A stretch of 64,000 nucleotides of DNA. Source: Psococerastis gibbosa. Lineage: Eukaryota > Arthropoda > Insecta > Psocodea > Psocidae. Below the pieces are notes generated by a model. That model ran no database searches. It was not told the DNA's origin and saw only the letters and a program-made list of their open reading frames with translations. The DNA lies in the NCBI GenBank assembly GCA_963971405.1, contig OZ020485.1, positions 42,653,469-42,717,468 on the forward strand. Direction: 5' to 3'. The stretch's first letter is position 1, and each line of letters begins with the position of its first letter. Below are positions 32,901 to 44,612 of the stretch, piece by piece. Position numbers and translations under genes: made by a program.

Positions 32901-34521
32901 CAGAGAAGAAAATAGAACTTTCATACTGATTTTTACATTTTTGGTTCTCTATGATTCATATTCAACTGTCATACCAACATTTTTCAAAGTTTCACCCAAG
33001 GTATATATATAAATTTAGTTATAATAGATAAGTTAAGAATCTACATAATAGTCTCCTTAAAACAAAAATCTCATCATTTTTTAACGCACAAATGAAGAAA
33101 AAATGACAAGTGGAATAACCGCCTAAGCAACCTCAGACATGCTCACCATTGACATTAGTCCATGGGGATATCGGACAAGAATAATAAGTTAGCATTGGGT
33201 ACTTATTTATTATGAACTAAAAGTCTAGTAGCCTCTGAAAATAAATGTATGCAGGACCCCATAGCCCTGCCGGTACGTGGGAGAATAGGTTTGGATGGAA
33301 GAAGGATTGGTGTAGTGTAAGAACAGGAGAAGGGGGGGGGGGGGGTAAAACACATACACTAGCAAAATATAAATATACAACCTTGATTTTCTTGACTGCA
33401 TATTCCATTTGGTCAAGTCTATGTCTGGCTCGGAACACCTGGCCAAAGCCGCCTGTCGAGAGCCATTCCAGTTCCTCATACTCAGTGGCGTAGCGTGAAG
33501 TTTCAAGCAAGGATGATCCGACGTCTGGACTTCTGCTAAATTTCAATATAGCTTCCCAATAGTGTCGTCGTAACGAGGAAAACTCTTCGGCATTGTATGA
33601 CTCGTCAATAACACGCATGTCAAAGAGCTAAATAAAAGAGATAGTTTTTATATTTTTTATAGGAATCACTTAAAGAAAAAACTATAATTCATACCTTCAG
33701 CCTTGGTTTACTGGTGGAACTCCTACAAAGCTTTGATTATAATTTTCATTTATAACAGCTATATACTGTATTAATAAAAAAAATGATTAAACCAGCAAAT
33801 AAATCAAATTTCTTCAGCTTTCATCTAAGGCTAAACTGGATAATCTACAGGTATGACAAATTGCCTAAGTTTTAAATGACTATATTAACTACAACAGTTT
33901 CGTGACACTTCATGTCTTTCAAAACCTACTAAGAACTAACCTCACGAAAAGAAATATTTTGAAACACAGTAGTAAACTTCAAATTTTTAATTCAATAAGC
34001 TTTACATAATTTATCTTTGAGTAAATATTTTAATGATGATAGAATTGTCCTTAAACTACAATAGATATCTTAAAAATAAATAAATAATTATTGATTTTTT
34101 TGTTCTATTACTAAGCCAAGCTAGTGAAGTTAGGGCTATAAAGCCCTCTCTTACACTCAGCTAGGAAGACTCGGGACCGCCTGCTTTACATGCCCTCCGA
34201 AGCATGGCCAGAAAATGTAGCAAGTGTGGGACACGAACCAAACTCGAACAACCTTTCGGGTGAATGTTTGTACCACTACTCTATTACTATTACTATCTAC
34301 ATGCCCCTGCATCTTATAGTTTTCATATACGAATGTCCATTCTTTTGTTGCCTTACTGGGATTTTTAAGTTAATTTACCTTGGCACAGATAGCATTGTAA
34401 ACTTTCCTTTGTTTGATCGGGTCATTATCAAGACTTCGGCAAACTAGTTGGATGAGACTTTCAATAAACAGACTAGTTGTCGAGGAAAGCTCTTTTGGTA
34501 CTACTCTTGCTAATGAAAGAC
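29939..34521 (-). CDS. EIF2AK1: Heme-regulated eIF2-alpha kinase (HRI)
   Basis: Cytosolic Ser/Thr kinase that phosphorylates eIF2-alpha to slow translation during heme shortage, oxidative or mitochondrial stress. Minus-strand exons, all in phase: 34379-34521, 33382-33627, 32578-32853, 31595-31774, 31020-31313 and 29939-30133 (stop). Seen in order: N-terminal helical region (SLFIESLIQLVCRSL); glycine loop LSTGGFGQVF; Lys in YAVKKIK; alpha-C Glu in LFEVKTLARLNHSNIVQYKAAW; a short acidic-serine insert (AIEDSSSSDISDLVIFEESD); catalytic loop VVHHDVKPSNIFI; DFGLAC; APE in LYAAPEQL; the HRI-typical LELMKPFGTDMERVAVLRKA; and a C-terminal coiled coil (LTILELRRLLAERDQEIRML). The PFGTDMER block and the coiled coil distinguish it from PKR, PERK and GCN2. 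Odd: HHD replaces HRD, and the kinase insert is about 60 residues against roughly 150 in mammals. The first coding exon (about 50 residues) was not found; it must lie above 34522, perhaps beyond the transposon cluster. Confidence 0.93.
30284..30599. mobile_element. hAT-type MITE
   Basis: 316 bp in the last HRI intron. Ends CAGTGCCGGGATTGGCTATG (left) and, as complement of the right end, CAGTGCCGGGTTTAGCCATG, followed by GGGGCC. Flanked by a perfect 8-bp duplication TCCTAGTG (30276-30283 and 30600-30607). The interior is AT-rich with no reading frame. Confidence 0.92.
31990..32110. repeat. Repeat related to left arm of the element at 54729
   Basis: GTAGAGCTGTCAAAAGTACT, AGGACAAATATAAGAA and TTTCTGAGCATTTTCATATA match 54743-54805 (GTAGAGCTGTCACAAATATC, AGGACAAACAGAAGAA, TTTCTGAGCATTTCAATACA). 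The right arm is not evident. It lies in an HRI intron. Confidence 0.5.
33018..33125. mobile_element. Hairpin MITE (GGCG..TATTCCACC family), right half only
   Basis: TAGATAAGTTAAGAATCTAC, ATAATAGTCTCCTTAAAACA and the end AGTGGAATAACCGCC match the right side of copy B (29027-29133). The left arm is absent. It lies in an HRI intron. Confidence 0.65.
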
Positions 34522-34600
34522 CTGAAAAAGTAATATAGTAAATATTAAGAGTGTAGGAAAGTGGCAGCCCGAAATTTAATACTTTTTATTTTTTATTTAA

Positions 34601-37600
34601 TGTCATGTACATATTATTGTAAATAGCAGAAGATATCACGCATCATACAAGTTCTGACAAGAGCAATCAGCCATGATTGCAATGGATAGAAAAGTAAACA
34701 ATGACCACTTTCGGTGAGTTAATTTATATCGCGACTAATCCGAATAAATGGTAGAAACATCCATAAAATACGATTGCAAATACATAACATTTGGCGCAGT
34801 TTTTCGAATTTACGCAGTTTTTACCGTGAGTGCGCGTTAGTTTGTTCGTATTCAATATTCGTCAACACACACGAGATGGATCCCTTGGTAACACAGGCAT
34901 TGAAGAAAATGTCTGATGCTATTGCAGCACTTGCGGGACAACAGCAACCCATGGCAGACGCTATCACCGCGCTGGCTACACAGCAAACACACGTCAAACC
35001 AAATCAGGGAAGTACACCAAGTTTACCTAAATTTAATGAAGGTGATAACTTCGGAAATTATTGTGCACAATTTGATGGGCTTACTACGGCTTACAATTAC
35101 AGTGCAGATAAAACTAAAGCTGCATTTTTAGCACAACTACCGCCTAACATGTATCAGTTGGCTCAAAACCTACTTTTTCCTACTGACTTAGGCAAGGCTA
35201 CCTTTAAGCAGATTAAGGATAAATTGCTGGGACATTTAAAGCCGACACCATTACGCATACCCAGTAGGCATGCATTGTGTTCACGAAAACAACATGAAGG
35301 AGAGTCCATCCCAGATTTTATGGCATCTTTAAGGGCTCTAGCGATCCCATGCGGTTATTCCAACACAGTTTTGGACGAAATCCTGAAAGATATTTTCGTA
35401 GCCGGCATACGTAGTCGTTCAATTTTAGATCGCTTATTTGTTGAACCGGATACTTCTACACTAGATGAATTATACTAAGTGGTTATTTCTATTGGACGTG
35501 CAGAAGAATCGGCAGCAAAATTATTGGCCCCAATGCCACCAATACAGAAGCTAAACAGGTATACAGATAAACCAAAAAGGGGTAAACAGGAAAAAAACCC
35601 CAGTTACAACCCTAAGCAGCAACAGACAGGGAAAAAGCCTATTTGTCTGGCCTGCGGCAAAGGAAATCACGTATATTCAGATTGTCGCAGCAAAGAAAAG
35701 CTAACGTGTAGTTTTTGCAGACGCCAGGGGCACGTAGAAAAGGTTTGCTTCCAAAAGAAGAAAACATCTAGCAATGTGCATAAAATATCTGATAAAGATG
35801 CACCCTGGTGTACTACAGTATTCCTACAAGGAAAACCAATTTCATTTGAATTGGACACAGGAACGCCCGTTACTTTCTTGTCCGAAAATGTATACAAAGC
35901 ACTACCAAAACCTCCAGGTTTGGAACCGTGTACAGAAGTCTTCAAACCATACTCTGATACAGAAAACGCCAAGGTCATTCATCCGTTGGGCTTGGTTAAA
36001 GTGTCAGTAACTTACAACAGACAAACACAGTTACTGCCTGCATTAGTGGTAAAAGGTGACAATGAACCACTCATGGGCCGAGGATGGCTAAAACAATAGG
36101 GAATTTATAATTGTCCTAACGTAAACCATATTAATGAATACTATACATTAAGCACAGAATTCCCGGACGTCTTTAGTGACGGGATAGGGAAGACTGAAGA
36201 AACTTTATCGATTACTATGAAACAAGATGTGACACCAGTGTTTTGTAAACATCGTCCAGTACCTTACGCATTGAAAGATAGAATTGAAGCAGAATTAAAT
36301 AAGCTAGTGCAAGACGGTATACTAGAACCGGTAGAATCGAGTACCTGGGTAACACCCATAGTGCCTATACAGAAAAAGGGCGCGATTCGCATTTGTGCTG
36401 ATTATTCAAAAACGGTAAATCCAAATACAGTGATTCCAACGTACCCTATTCCCCGTGTGGAAGATTTACTATCTACAGTAAAAAACGGGAAGATGTTTAG
36501 CAAAATTGACATCCGCAAAGCTTACCTCTGTCTACCAGTCGATGAAAGTACATCGGCTATACTTACAATAAATACACATAAAGGATTATTCAGGCCTAAG
36601 CGTCTCATGTTTGGCCTAGCAGCCGCTCCAGTATTGTGGACTAAATTTATAGAGAAAGTTACGCACGGACTTTCTAATTTGGCAGTATATTTTGACGATT
36701 TGTTGATTGCCGCTCCAGATAACAAAACCATGACAGAACGGTTACGCCTTCTACTAGAAAGACTTCAGTCGTACGGGTTAAAAATTAATGGAGACAAAAG
36801 CATATTTTATAGTAAAACCGTACCCTACTTAGGATTTGAGGTCTCATCGGAAGGAATACGTCCACTACCGGAACGCCTAGCACCTATCAGGGCGTCACCC
36901 ACACCGACGAACGTGTCAGCCCTACGTACATTTTTGGGGATGATTTCCTACTACTCCAAATTCTTTCCTAAGATGGCTACCATCGCCGCACCATTGTACG
37001 AGTTATTGCAGAAAAATAAAACGTTTTTATGGTCGGATGTTTGTTCAAAAGCTTTCAAAACATTAAAGGACGAGATTACGTCAGACAGAGTACTCGTACC
37101 TTACGATTTGAACCGGCCCGTCGTCCTAAGCACCGATGCTAGCCCTACAGGGGCTGGAGCAACCCTTAGCAATTTATTCGATGACGGATTGGAACGGCCT
37201 ATTACATACATTCACAAAGCTTTTAATAAATCGCAAATGAACTATTCACAAATAGATAAAGAAGCTTGTGCAATCAAGTGGGCAGTAGAGAAGCTGCATC
37301 CATACTTGATAGGAAGACGGTTTACTCTTATCACGGATCACTTACCGCTTTTGTACATATTCGGGAAACAAAGAAAAAAGTTGCCACCATTGACAGCTAC
37401 CCGATTGTTGCACTATGCACTTTTCTTACAAGAATTTAATTTTGAAATTAAATATAGGAAATCGGAAGAGCATGGAAATGCAGATTTCTTATCACGCCTT
37501 CCACAAACGTCACAAGATCTAAAACAGGAAGAACCAGATTATACTGACGAAATACACGTAAATAATATTACATTATTACCACTATCAGGAAAGGAATTAG

Positions 37601-39110
37601 CGAGAGAAACAGCTCGTGACCCCTATGGCAGTGAACTTATACAGAAACTTCGCGAAGGAGTGAATATGGGAAGCCACGAAGGAATATATACCTTACAAAA
37701 TGGTTGTGTACTTAGAGGTCTTCGCACTTATATACCTCCAAAATTTCGCAAAAGTGTTTTAGCAGAACTACATGAGGGCCATCCGGGCATAGTTAAAATG
37801 AAGGCTCTGGCCCGCAGCCACGTATTCTGGCCAAGCGTAGATCATGACATAGAACGTTTGGGACGGGAGTGTTCTGCGTGCGTTCTGCATAAGGGCAAAC
37901 CGCTATCTGCCAAGACTCATTACTGGGAATACCCTATGGCGCCTTGGGAGAGAATACACGCGGATTTCGCAACATACGGTAAATTGATATATCTTATTGT
38001 GGTTGACGCTCATTCAAAGTGGCCCGAAATTTACATCGTACCTGATATGAACTCTTCTACAGTTATCAAAATATTTGATCAACTATTTACGTCATATGGG
38101 TTTCCACGAACTCTAGTTACAGACAACCAGTCTTCATTAGTTTCACGTGAACTCAATATTTACTTACAAAAGCACGGAATAAAACATTTAACAATACAAC
38201 CATACCACGCTGCTACGAATGGTTTAGCTGAACGAATGGTATACTCAATGAAACAGTGCTTACGAATTTTACAATATGGTTCAGGTACACCTACTGCAAA
38301 ACTTCAAAGTTTTCTACTATCATATCGTCGTGCTCCACACTCTACAACGGGTGCAAGCCCATCACTTCTGTTTATCAAACGTGAACTCAGAACAAACTTG
38401 TCCATTGGACCCGAACTACCACCCAAGATTGAATCTCGGAGAGAAGTCATGTTCGAAGATCCGGTGCTACAAGAAGGTGAATCTGTCGCTGTTCGCAGCT
38501 TCACTAACCCATTACATAAGTGGAAACAAGGTGTGGTGATCGCGCGTGACGGACAACTTCAGTATACAGTGATGGTTGATGGAGAGCTACACCGCAAGCA
38601 TGTCGAACATATCCGTCGTACAGGGGGAGGAAGTCTAATGACACCGCAACTACGTCAGCAAGTACCTATTCCTCTGACGCAGACACCACCTATACAATTA
38701 GACCGGCAATCGCTGCCACCTGACGAGTCAACTCCTCACAGGGAACCAACGCCTCGTAGGGAACTCGAGACAACCCAGGTATATCCACAGCGAGAAGTAG
38801 CGACGCCGTCGACGCCTCAAAGACCACCTCGTACGCCTGAGGATGACGACGTTCCACTCGCCATCCGGCGACCAAGGCGGGAGCGTCGACCATACCATCG
38901 CCTCGCCTAAGAGGGGAGGGATGTCATGTACATATTATTGTAAATAGCAGAAGATGTCACGCATCATACAAGTTCTGACAAGAGCAATCAGCCATGATTG
39001 CAATGGATAGAAAAGTAAACACTGACCACTTTCGGTGAGTTAATTTATATCGCGACTAATCCGAATAAATGGTAGAAACATCCATAAAATACGATTGCAA
39101 ATACATAACA
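34601..39110 (+). mobile_element. Gypsy-type LTR retrotransposon 1
   Basis: 4.5 kb with 189-bp LTRs at 34601-34789 and 38922-39110, both TGTCATGTAC to ACATAACA. By eye they differ at only two positions (ATATCA/ATGTCA and AACAATGA/AACACTGA). The flanking 5-bp duplication is TTTAA (34596-34600 and 39111-39115). The sequence after the left LTR (TTTGGCGCAGT) is the likely primer-binding site. Domain order protease, RT, RNase H, integrase places it in Ty3/Gypsy. Confidence 0.93.
34876..38910 (+). pseudogene. gag-pol of LTR retrotransposon 1, with two in-frame stops
   Basis: One continuous frame encodes the whole polyprotein but is cut by TAA at 35476-35478 and TAG at 36097-36099. Start chosen at the ATG giving MDPLVTQ. 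Order: capsid-like gag; two CCHC zinc knuckles (CLACGKGNHVYSDC and CSFCRRQGHVEKVC) near 35650-35750; aspartic protease with DTG near 35853; reverse transcriptase with YFDD near 36688; RNase H (STDASPTGAGA); integrase with an HHCC zinc motif near 37770-37900 and a DDE core to about 38240; and a basic, proline-rich tail. The first stop separates capsid from knuckles and the second separates protease from RT. The first looks like decay; the second could be decay or programmed read-through. Gypsy elements with a single gag-pol frame are common. Confidence 0.85.
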
Positions 39111-39649
39111 TTTAATTTACTAAGCATGTTATTAAAGATTTGGCTCATTAAAAATATCTTATAAAATGATGCATGAAGTAGTCTTCTACAACTTTGATGA
39201 GCCAAATCTTTAATAACATGCTTAGTTATGTGGGGACCACTTAGTCCCACATGTGTAATAACCAGTCTGCTTCCAGCTTCACCTTTTTCCCGTTAGATGG
39301 CGCTGTTCACATTCAGATAATTCAATATTCCTCAATCTTCCTTTTACGTATTTATTTCTCTTATTCAATAATATCTTTAATCTACCCTCTGTGTCTCATC
39401 AGCTCCTTTAGCTGTGGACACAGAGTTGGTTTTTCTATATGGAAGCAGGCTGGATCAAATTCAATATTAATTGTAAGCATGTATCGTTCTCGTCTCACAG
39501 CTCATATTGTAACCACTGTGTGTTAAAGTACTCTAACTTGAGTCGAAGCACTGCAATACAAACCAATTCAAGTCTACACTGCCTATTCAATTGCATCGTC
39601 CTTCGACAAGCTACATTGGTGACCCTCGACAACGGAACAAGCAGCCTTC

Positions 39650-40010
39650 CAGATTCCAGTTCCAGCTCCAGTTCCAGCCAGTTCCAGTTCCAGCCAATTC
39701 CAGTTCCAGCCAATTCCAGTTCCAGCCAATTCCAGCCAATTCCAGCCAGTTCCAGTTCCAGCCAGCTCCAGTTCCAGCCAGCTCCAGTTCCAGCCAGTTC
39801 CAGTTCCAGCCAGTTCCAGTTCCAGCCAGTTCCAGTTCCAGCCAATTCCAGCCAGTTCCAGCCAGTTCCAGTTCCAGCCAGCTCCAGTTCCAGCCAGTTC
39901 CAGTTCCAGCCAGTTCCAGCTTCCAGCTTCCAGCCAGTTCCAGTTCCAGCCAGATCCAGTTCCAGCTTCCAGCCCGTTCCAGTTCCAGTTCCAGCCTCCA
40001 GAACGTCTCA
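39650..40010 (+). repeat. Minisatellite in the leader of retrotransposon 2
   Basis: Tandem array of TTCCAG / CCAGTTCCAG units, about 360 bp, between the LTR and gag. A second array of CGCTACAGCTACRAC units follows at about 40106-40180. One frame stays open through both and would encode Gln-Pro-Val-Ser-rich and then Thr-Ala-rich sequence joined to gag, so an N-terminal extension is possible. Confidence 0.9.
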
Positions 40011-40205
40011 TCCGGCCATAGGCGGTGGAAACCACCCCGGAGCAGCTACATTCACCGCAGCAGCACAGCCACAACCTGCAAGATGCCGCAGACCACAGCC
40101 ACAACCGCTACAGCTACGACCGCTACAGCTACAACCGCTACAGCTACGACCGCTACAGCTACAACTGCTACAGCCACAACACCGACACCCACGGCTACAA
40201 CCAAG

Positions 40206-40973
40206 ATGACAGGCCCTGCTAGTACGATGGCAGTCTCGGTCAAGCTTCCACCCTTCTGGACACAGTCGGCCAACCTGTCACCGGCACTGTGGTTCACTCA
40301 AGCGGAGGCTCAGTTCGCACTTGCTGGGGTCACAATGGAAACGACGAAATATTACCACGTCCTTTCAGCGCTCGACCAAAGTACCCTCAGCGAGATCTCA
40401 GATTTGTTAGCTGCCCCAGTACCAGTAAACCCATACACTGAGCTAAAAACGCAGTTAATCCAACGAATGAGTCTTCCAGCAAGCAGTCGCATTCAGCTAC
40501 TAATGTCGGAAGACATAGGGGACAAAACTCCCAGCTCTTTTCTCCGGAGACTGCGGGCCCTCGCAGAGAAAGCCATATCAGACTCGGTTTTACGCACCAT
40601 TTGGACGTCTCGCCTCCCGCACGCTATACAATTGGCAATCATCGGTCATGATCACCTGTCACTAGGTGACGTCGCGAACCTCGCCGACAAGATGGCCACC
40701 ATCAATTCAGCAACACGTGACCGGATTCTTGAGTGCACAATGGCCCCTGTGGACCTATTGAAGACGTTAACAGAGAACGTCGCGGCTCTACAGGCACAGT
40801 TCGCCGACAGATACGGACAACGTGCCACACAGCCACGGTTCCAGCGCCAGTTCCGTTCACCAGCGCCTAAACAAGACCCAACTTGGTGTTTTTACCACCA
40901 AACCTATGGGAGGAAGGCCAGAAAGTGCCAGCAGCCATGCAGATTTCCGAAAAACGACGATCGCAGCCAGTAA
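40206..40973 (+). CDS. Gag of LTR retrotransposon 2
   Basis: About 255 residues from the ATG giving [12 protein letters not shown]. The frame is open further upstream through the minisatellite into the LTR, so the true start is uncertain. Conserved PPFWTQ...[15 protein letters not shown] near the start is typical of gag in arthropod Mag-like Gypsy elements. It ends with a variant zinc finger ([18 protein letters not shown]). It overlaps pol by about 90 bp, and pol is in the -1 frame, so -1 frameshifting is the likely link. Confidence 0.85.
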   Translation: MTGPASTMAVSVKLPPFWTQSANLSPALWFTQAEAQFALAGVTMETTKYYHVLSALDQSTLSEISDLLAAPVPVNPYTELKTQLIQRMSLPASSRIQLLMSEDIGDKTPSSFLRRLRALAEKAISDSVLRTIWTSRLPHAIQLAIIGHDHLSLGDVANLADKMATINSATRDRILECTMAPVDLLKTLTENVAALQAQFADRYGQRATQPRFQRQFRSPAPKQDPTWCFYHQTYGRKARKCQQPCRFPKNDDRSQ

Positions 40974-43900
40974 AGGCAGGGCCTGCCTGCGCCACTACAC
41001 ACCTGCTTAAAACCTCACATCGCCTTCTTATCACGGACCCTTGCACCAAGATACGTTATCTCATTGACACAGGGTCCGACATCTGCGTTTTTCCACGTGC
41101 CCGTCTCAACCTACCGCTCCGTCGTACTCAACTCGAGCTGACTGCCGCCAATGGCACAATCATCAATACGTACGGAACAACAGCTCAACAACTGGACCTG
41201 GGATTACGACGCAGTTTCCGTTGGAATTTCATCATTGCCGATGTCACGCAACCCATCATCGGTGCAGACTTTCTCGCAGCCTCTAATTTGCTGGTGGATC
41301 TCCAGAACTCAAAGCTGATCGACGGGACAACGCATCGCAAGGCGAACCTGTGTCAAAGCCCCTCCAAGCAACCTAGCGTTTCTACCTTAACAATACCGCA
41401 CAGTACCCCGGCCAGTCTAAAAGTAATAATTGAGGAGTTTAGCGACCTCACGCGGCCGAGACAACCCACAGACCAGGTCAAACACTCCACGGTCCACTAC
41501 ATTAGAACGACAGACGGACCTCCCGTCTCCGCTCGCCCACGCCGGTTGGCCCCGGACAAGTTTATTATCGCCAAAAAGGAGTTCAACGACATGATCCAGA
41601 CCGGCGTATGTCGTCCGTCCGACAGCCCATGGGCCTCACCATTACACCTAGTACCTAAAAGCGACCATTCATGGCGCCCATGCGGGGACTACAGACGGCT
41701 CAATGCTCGAACAATTCCTGACGCGTACCCAGTCCGCCACATCGCAGATTTCAGTGCAGAATTGCGAGGAAAAACCGTATTCAGCAAAATAGACCTGGTC
41801 AAAGCATTCACCCAGATACCAGTTTCCAATGGTGACATTCCAAAGACAGCAATAAATACTCCGTTCGGCCTTTTCGAATTCCCATTCATGACATTCGGTC
41901 TTCGCAATGCTGCTCAAACCTTCCAACGCTTCATGGATAACATCCTACGCGACCTCCCGTGGGCATATTCATACATCGACGACGTACTGGTTGCATCAAG
42001 TGATAAGCAGGAGCACGAATCACACCTACGTCAACTCTTCCAACGATTCCGAGAATATGGCCTAGTCATTAATCCTAGCAAGTGTACCCTCGGCGTTGGG
42101 TCAATCAGCTTTCTTGGTTACCTCGTGTCAGCAGAAGGCACACAAGCCCTACCAGACAGGGTAAAGGCACTCACTGAATACCCTCTTCCAAAGACATTCA
42201 AAGATCTACGCCGTTTCCTTGGCATGACTAACTACTACCGCCGGTTCCTACCAAATGCAGCCAACGAACAAGCACCACTCAACACGTTGTTATCTGGAGA
42301 CAAGGTAAAAGGGAACGCTACGATACCATGGACAACAAAGCTTACCGAAGCTTTCAGCTCATGCAAACACAGTCTGGCACGCATCACCCTACTCGCGCAT
42401 CCAGATCATACGGCTCCGATTGCACTAGTCACAGATGCATCAGACACCAGTATCGGAGCTACAGTCCAACAACGGATCAACGATCATTGGCAGCCATTAG
42501 CATTCTTCTCGCAGAAACTTAAAGAAAACCAACGAACATGGTCCGCCTACGATCGCGAATTGCTTGCGGTACACGACGCCATTCGTCATTTCCGTTACCT
42601 GCTAGAAGCGCGCGCTTTTGTCGTGTATACCGATCACAAACCGTTGACGCACGCTTTTCAGAATCCAAAAACAAGTTGCTCACCTCGCCAAATGCGGCAA
42701 ATGGAATTCGTCTCTCAATTCACCACGGACATCCAATACATCGCTGGGCAGGACAACATGGCCGCTGATGCATTCTCAAGAATCGAAGCAATCTCTACTC
42801 CCGTATCTCCTGAGCAACTTTCTTCTGCTCAGAAAGACGACAGAGAACTCAAAGAGCTTCGGTCCAGTAGAAAGACGTCCCTCATCCTCGTTGATGTTCC
42901 CATTCCGGGCTCTGATTCAGTCCTTACGTGCGATTCTAGTCAAGACATACAACGCCCATTTGTGCCCAAACCATTACGTCGACAACTTTTCGAGCACCTA
43001 CACAGCCTACATCACCCAGGAATAGCAGCGTCTGCTAACCTGGTTGCCCAACGCTACATATGGCCTTCTATCCGTAAGGATTGCCGCGCTTGGGCTCGTC
43101 TGTGTGTCAACTGTCAATTGTCCAAGATACATCGACACACCCTCACTGCGATTGGAACCTTTACTCAGCCTGACCGACGGTTTCAGCACATACACCTCGA
43201 CATTGTAGGCCCATTACCACCGTCGGAAGGCTACACGTATTTGTTAACACTCGTTGACCGTTTCACGCGATGGCCGGAAGCCGTTCCTATGGTGAACATC
43301 ACCGCCGAAAACGTCGCCAGAACCCTCATTTCCTGCTGGATCAGCCGGTTTGGGTGCCCGGAGACAATTACTACAGATCGCGGCCGACAGTTTGAGAGCC
43401 ATTTGTTTGCTGACCTGGCCCGATTATGCGGATTTCACCATGCACGGACTACCAGTTACCACCCTGCATCCAACGGCATGGTAGAGCGTATGCACCGCTC
43501 ACTCAAAGCCTCCATTATGTGTCATGCCAATGACAAATGGACGGAAGCCCTTCCGCTAGTTTTACTGGGCATGCGCGCCACTCTTAAGAAAGATCTTCAA
43601 GCTTCTCCAGCAGATCTGGTCTATGGTGAACCATTAAGACTACCAGGACAGATGCTGACAACTCCTCCTTCAAATCAGAGTCCGGCGGACACTCTCATCT
43701 CACTTCGAAGGAAATTCGACTCACTACGCCCCACTCGCGTCAAGAGACACGGGGCTCATCAAACATTCATCCCACAAGACCTTGCCAAGGCCACGCACGT
43801 TTTCGTGAGACAAGACCACGTCCGTGCTTCCCTCGAACGTCCTTATGCGGGACCATTCCCTGTGTTAAGTCGCACCGACAAAACAGTTACGATTTCAAGC

Positions 43901-44146
43901 CGCGGTCGTGCGGTTACTGTGTCAATGGACAGGGTCAAGCCGGCCTACATTAATGCCAGTACAGACGAACCGTCTCACCAGTCTACGATCAACCCCCCGC
44001 ATCAGCATCCTGCTCAAGATAAACCTCAGGAGAAGGTCTCCTCACCACTTCCTGCCACTGACGTCGTGCCGACACCACCGACTCGCACCACTCGCTCAGG
44101 TCGTCACATCCACGTTCCACGACATTTCTCCGACTTCCAGTCTTAG
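40883..44146 (+). CDS. Pol of LTR retrotransposon 2
   Basis: Uninterrupted frame of 1,087 codons; entry is expected by -1 frameshift from gag, so the first codon is a frame boundary and not a start. Order: protease with DTGSD near 41068; reverse transcriptase with YIDD near 41972; RNase H ([11 protein letters not shown], then [10 protein letters not shown]); integrase with HHCC zinc motif (LHHPGI to CVNCQ) near 43005-43120; DDE core ([36 protein letters not shown]); a GPY-type module ([13 protein letters not shown]); then a proline-rich tail. All catalytic residues I can check are present. No env-like frame follows. Confidence 0.93.
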   Translation: MVFLPPNLWEEGQKVPAAMQISEKRRSQPVKAGPACATTHLLKTSHRLLITDPCTKIRYLIDTGSDICVFPRARLNLPLRRTQLELTAANGTIINTYGTTAQQLDLGLRRSFRWNFIIADVTQPIIGADFLAASNLLVDLQNSKLIDGTTHRKANLCQSPSKQPSVSTLTIPHSTPASLKVIIEEFSDLTRPRQPTDQVKHSTVHYIRTTDGPPVSARPRRLAPDKFIIAKKEFNDMIQTGVCRPSDSPWASPLHLVPKSDHSWRPCGDYRRLNARTIPDAYPVRHIADFSAELRGKTVFSKIDLVKAFTQIPVSNGDIPKTAINTPFGLFEFPFMTFGLRNAAQTFQRFMDNILRDLPWAYSYIDDVLVASSDKQEHESHLRQLFQRFREYGLVINPSKCTLGVGSISFLGYLVSAEGTQALPDRVKALTEYPLPKTFKDLRRFLGMTNYYRRFLPNAANEQAPLNTLLSGDKVKGNATIPWTTKLTEAFSSCKHSLARITLLAHPDHTAPIALVTDASDTSIGATVQQRINDHWQPLAFFSQKLKENQRTWSAYDRELLAVHDAIRHFRYLLEARAFVVYTDHKPLTHAFQNPKTSCSPRQMRQMEFVSQFTTDIQYIAGQDNMAADAFSRIEAISTPVSPEQLSSAQKDDRELKELRSSRKTSLILVDVPIPGSDSVLTCDSSQDIQRPFVPKPLRRQLFEHLHSLHHPGIAASANLVAQRYIWPSIRKDCRAWARLCVNCQLSKIHRHTLTAIGTFTQPDRRFQHIHLDIVGPLPPSEGYTYLLTLVDRFTRWPEAVPMVNITAENVARTLISCWISRFGCPETITTDRGRQFESHLFADLARLCGFHHARTTSYHPASNGMVERMHRSLKASIMCHANDKWTEALPLVLLGMRATLKKDLQASPADLVYGEPLRLPGQMLTTPPSNQSPADTLISLRRKFDSLRPTRVKRHGAHQTFIPQDLAKATHVFVRQDHVRASLERPYAGPFPVLSRTDKTVTISSRGRAVTVSMDRVKPAYINASTDEPSHQSTINPPHQHPAQDKPQEKVSSPLPATDVVPTPPTRTTRSGRHIHVPRHFSDFQS

Positions 44147-44612
44147 GAGGGGGGTAATGTGGGGACCACTTAGTCCCACATGTGTAATAACCAGTCTGCT
44201 TCCAGCTTCACCTTTTTCCCGTTAGATGGCGCTGTTCACATTCAGATAATTCAATATTCCTCAATCTTCCTTTTACGTATTTATTTCTCTTATTCAATAA
44301 TATCTTTAATCTACCCTCTGTGTCTCATCAGCTCCTTTAGCTGTGGACACAGAGTTGGTTTTTCTATATGGAAGCAGGCTGGATCAAATTCAATATTAAT
44401 TGTAAGCATGTATCGTTCTCGTCTCACAGCTCATATTGTAACCACTGTGTGTTAAAGTACTCTAACTTGAGTCGAAGCACTGCAATACAAACCAATTCAA
44501 GTCTACACTGCCTATTCAATTGCATCGTCCTTCGACAAGCTACAGTTAATTAAATAAAAAATAAAAAGTAATAAATTTCGGGCTGCCAATTTCTTAAGGT
44601 TAGCGTAAATTA

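Larger units (their letters stand above)
39229..44544 (+). mobile_element. Gypsy-type LTR retrotransposon 2, apparently intact
   Basis: 5.3 kb with 387-bp LTRs at 39229-39615 and 44158-44544 (TGTGGGGACC to AAGCTACA); I see no difference between them. The flanking 4-bp duplication is GTTA (39225-39228 and 44545-44548). The primer-binding region begins TTGGTGACCC after the left LTR. A purine tract (AGGAGGGGGGTAA) precedes the right LTR. It is inserted in the other arm of the same hairpin element as retrotransposon 1. Confidence 0.95.
34555..44596. mobile_element. Small hairpin element split by two LTR retrotransposons
   Basis: Three fragments form one element of about 207 bp: 34555-34600, 39116-39228 and 44549-44596. 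The left arm (GGCAGCCCGAAATTTAATAC, TTTTTATTTTTTATTTAA) is the complement of the right arm ending in CGGGCTGCCAATTTC. The inner arms CTAAGCATGTTATTAAAGAT and its complement face each other within the middle fragment around a loop at 39150-39180. A further lone end occurs at 46949. It lies upstream of the first recognised HRI exon. Confidence 0.85.

Noticed and set aside
33301-33618. Long minus-strand extension of an HRI exon past 33382 (PPPPP-rich)
   Set aside because: The exon ends at a clear donor at 33382; the proline run comes from an intronic poly-G tract.
39583-40104. Open minus-strand frame of 173 codons, Trp-Asn-Glu-Leu rich
   Set aside because: It is the complement of the TTCCAG minisatellite in the retrotransposon leader; the repeat keeps several frames open.
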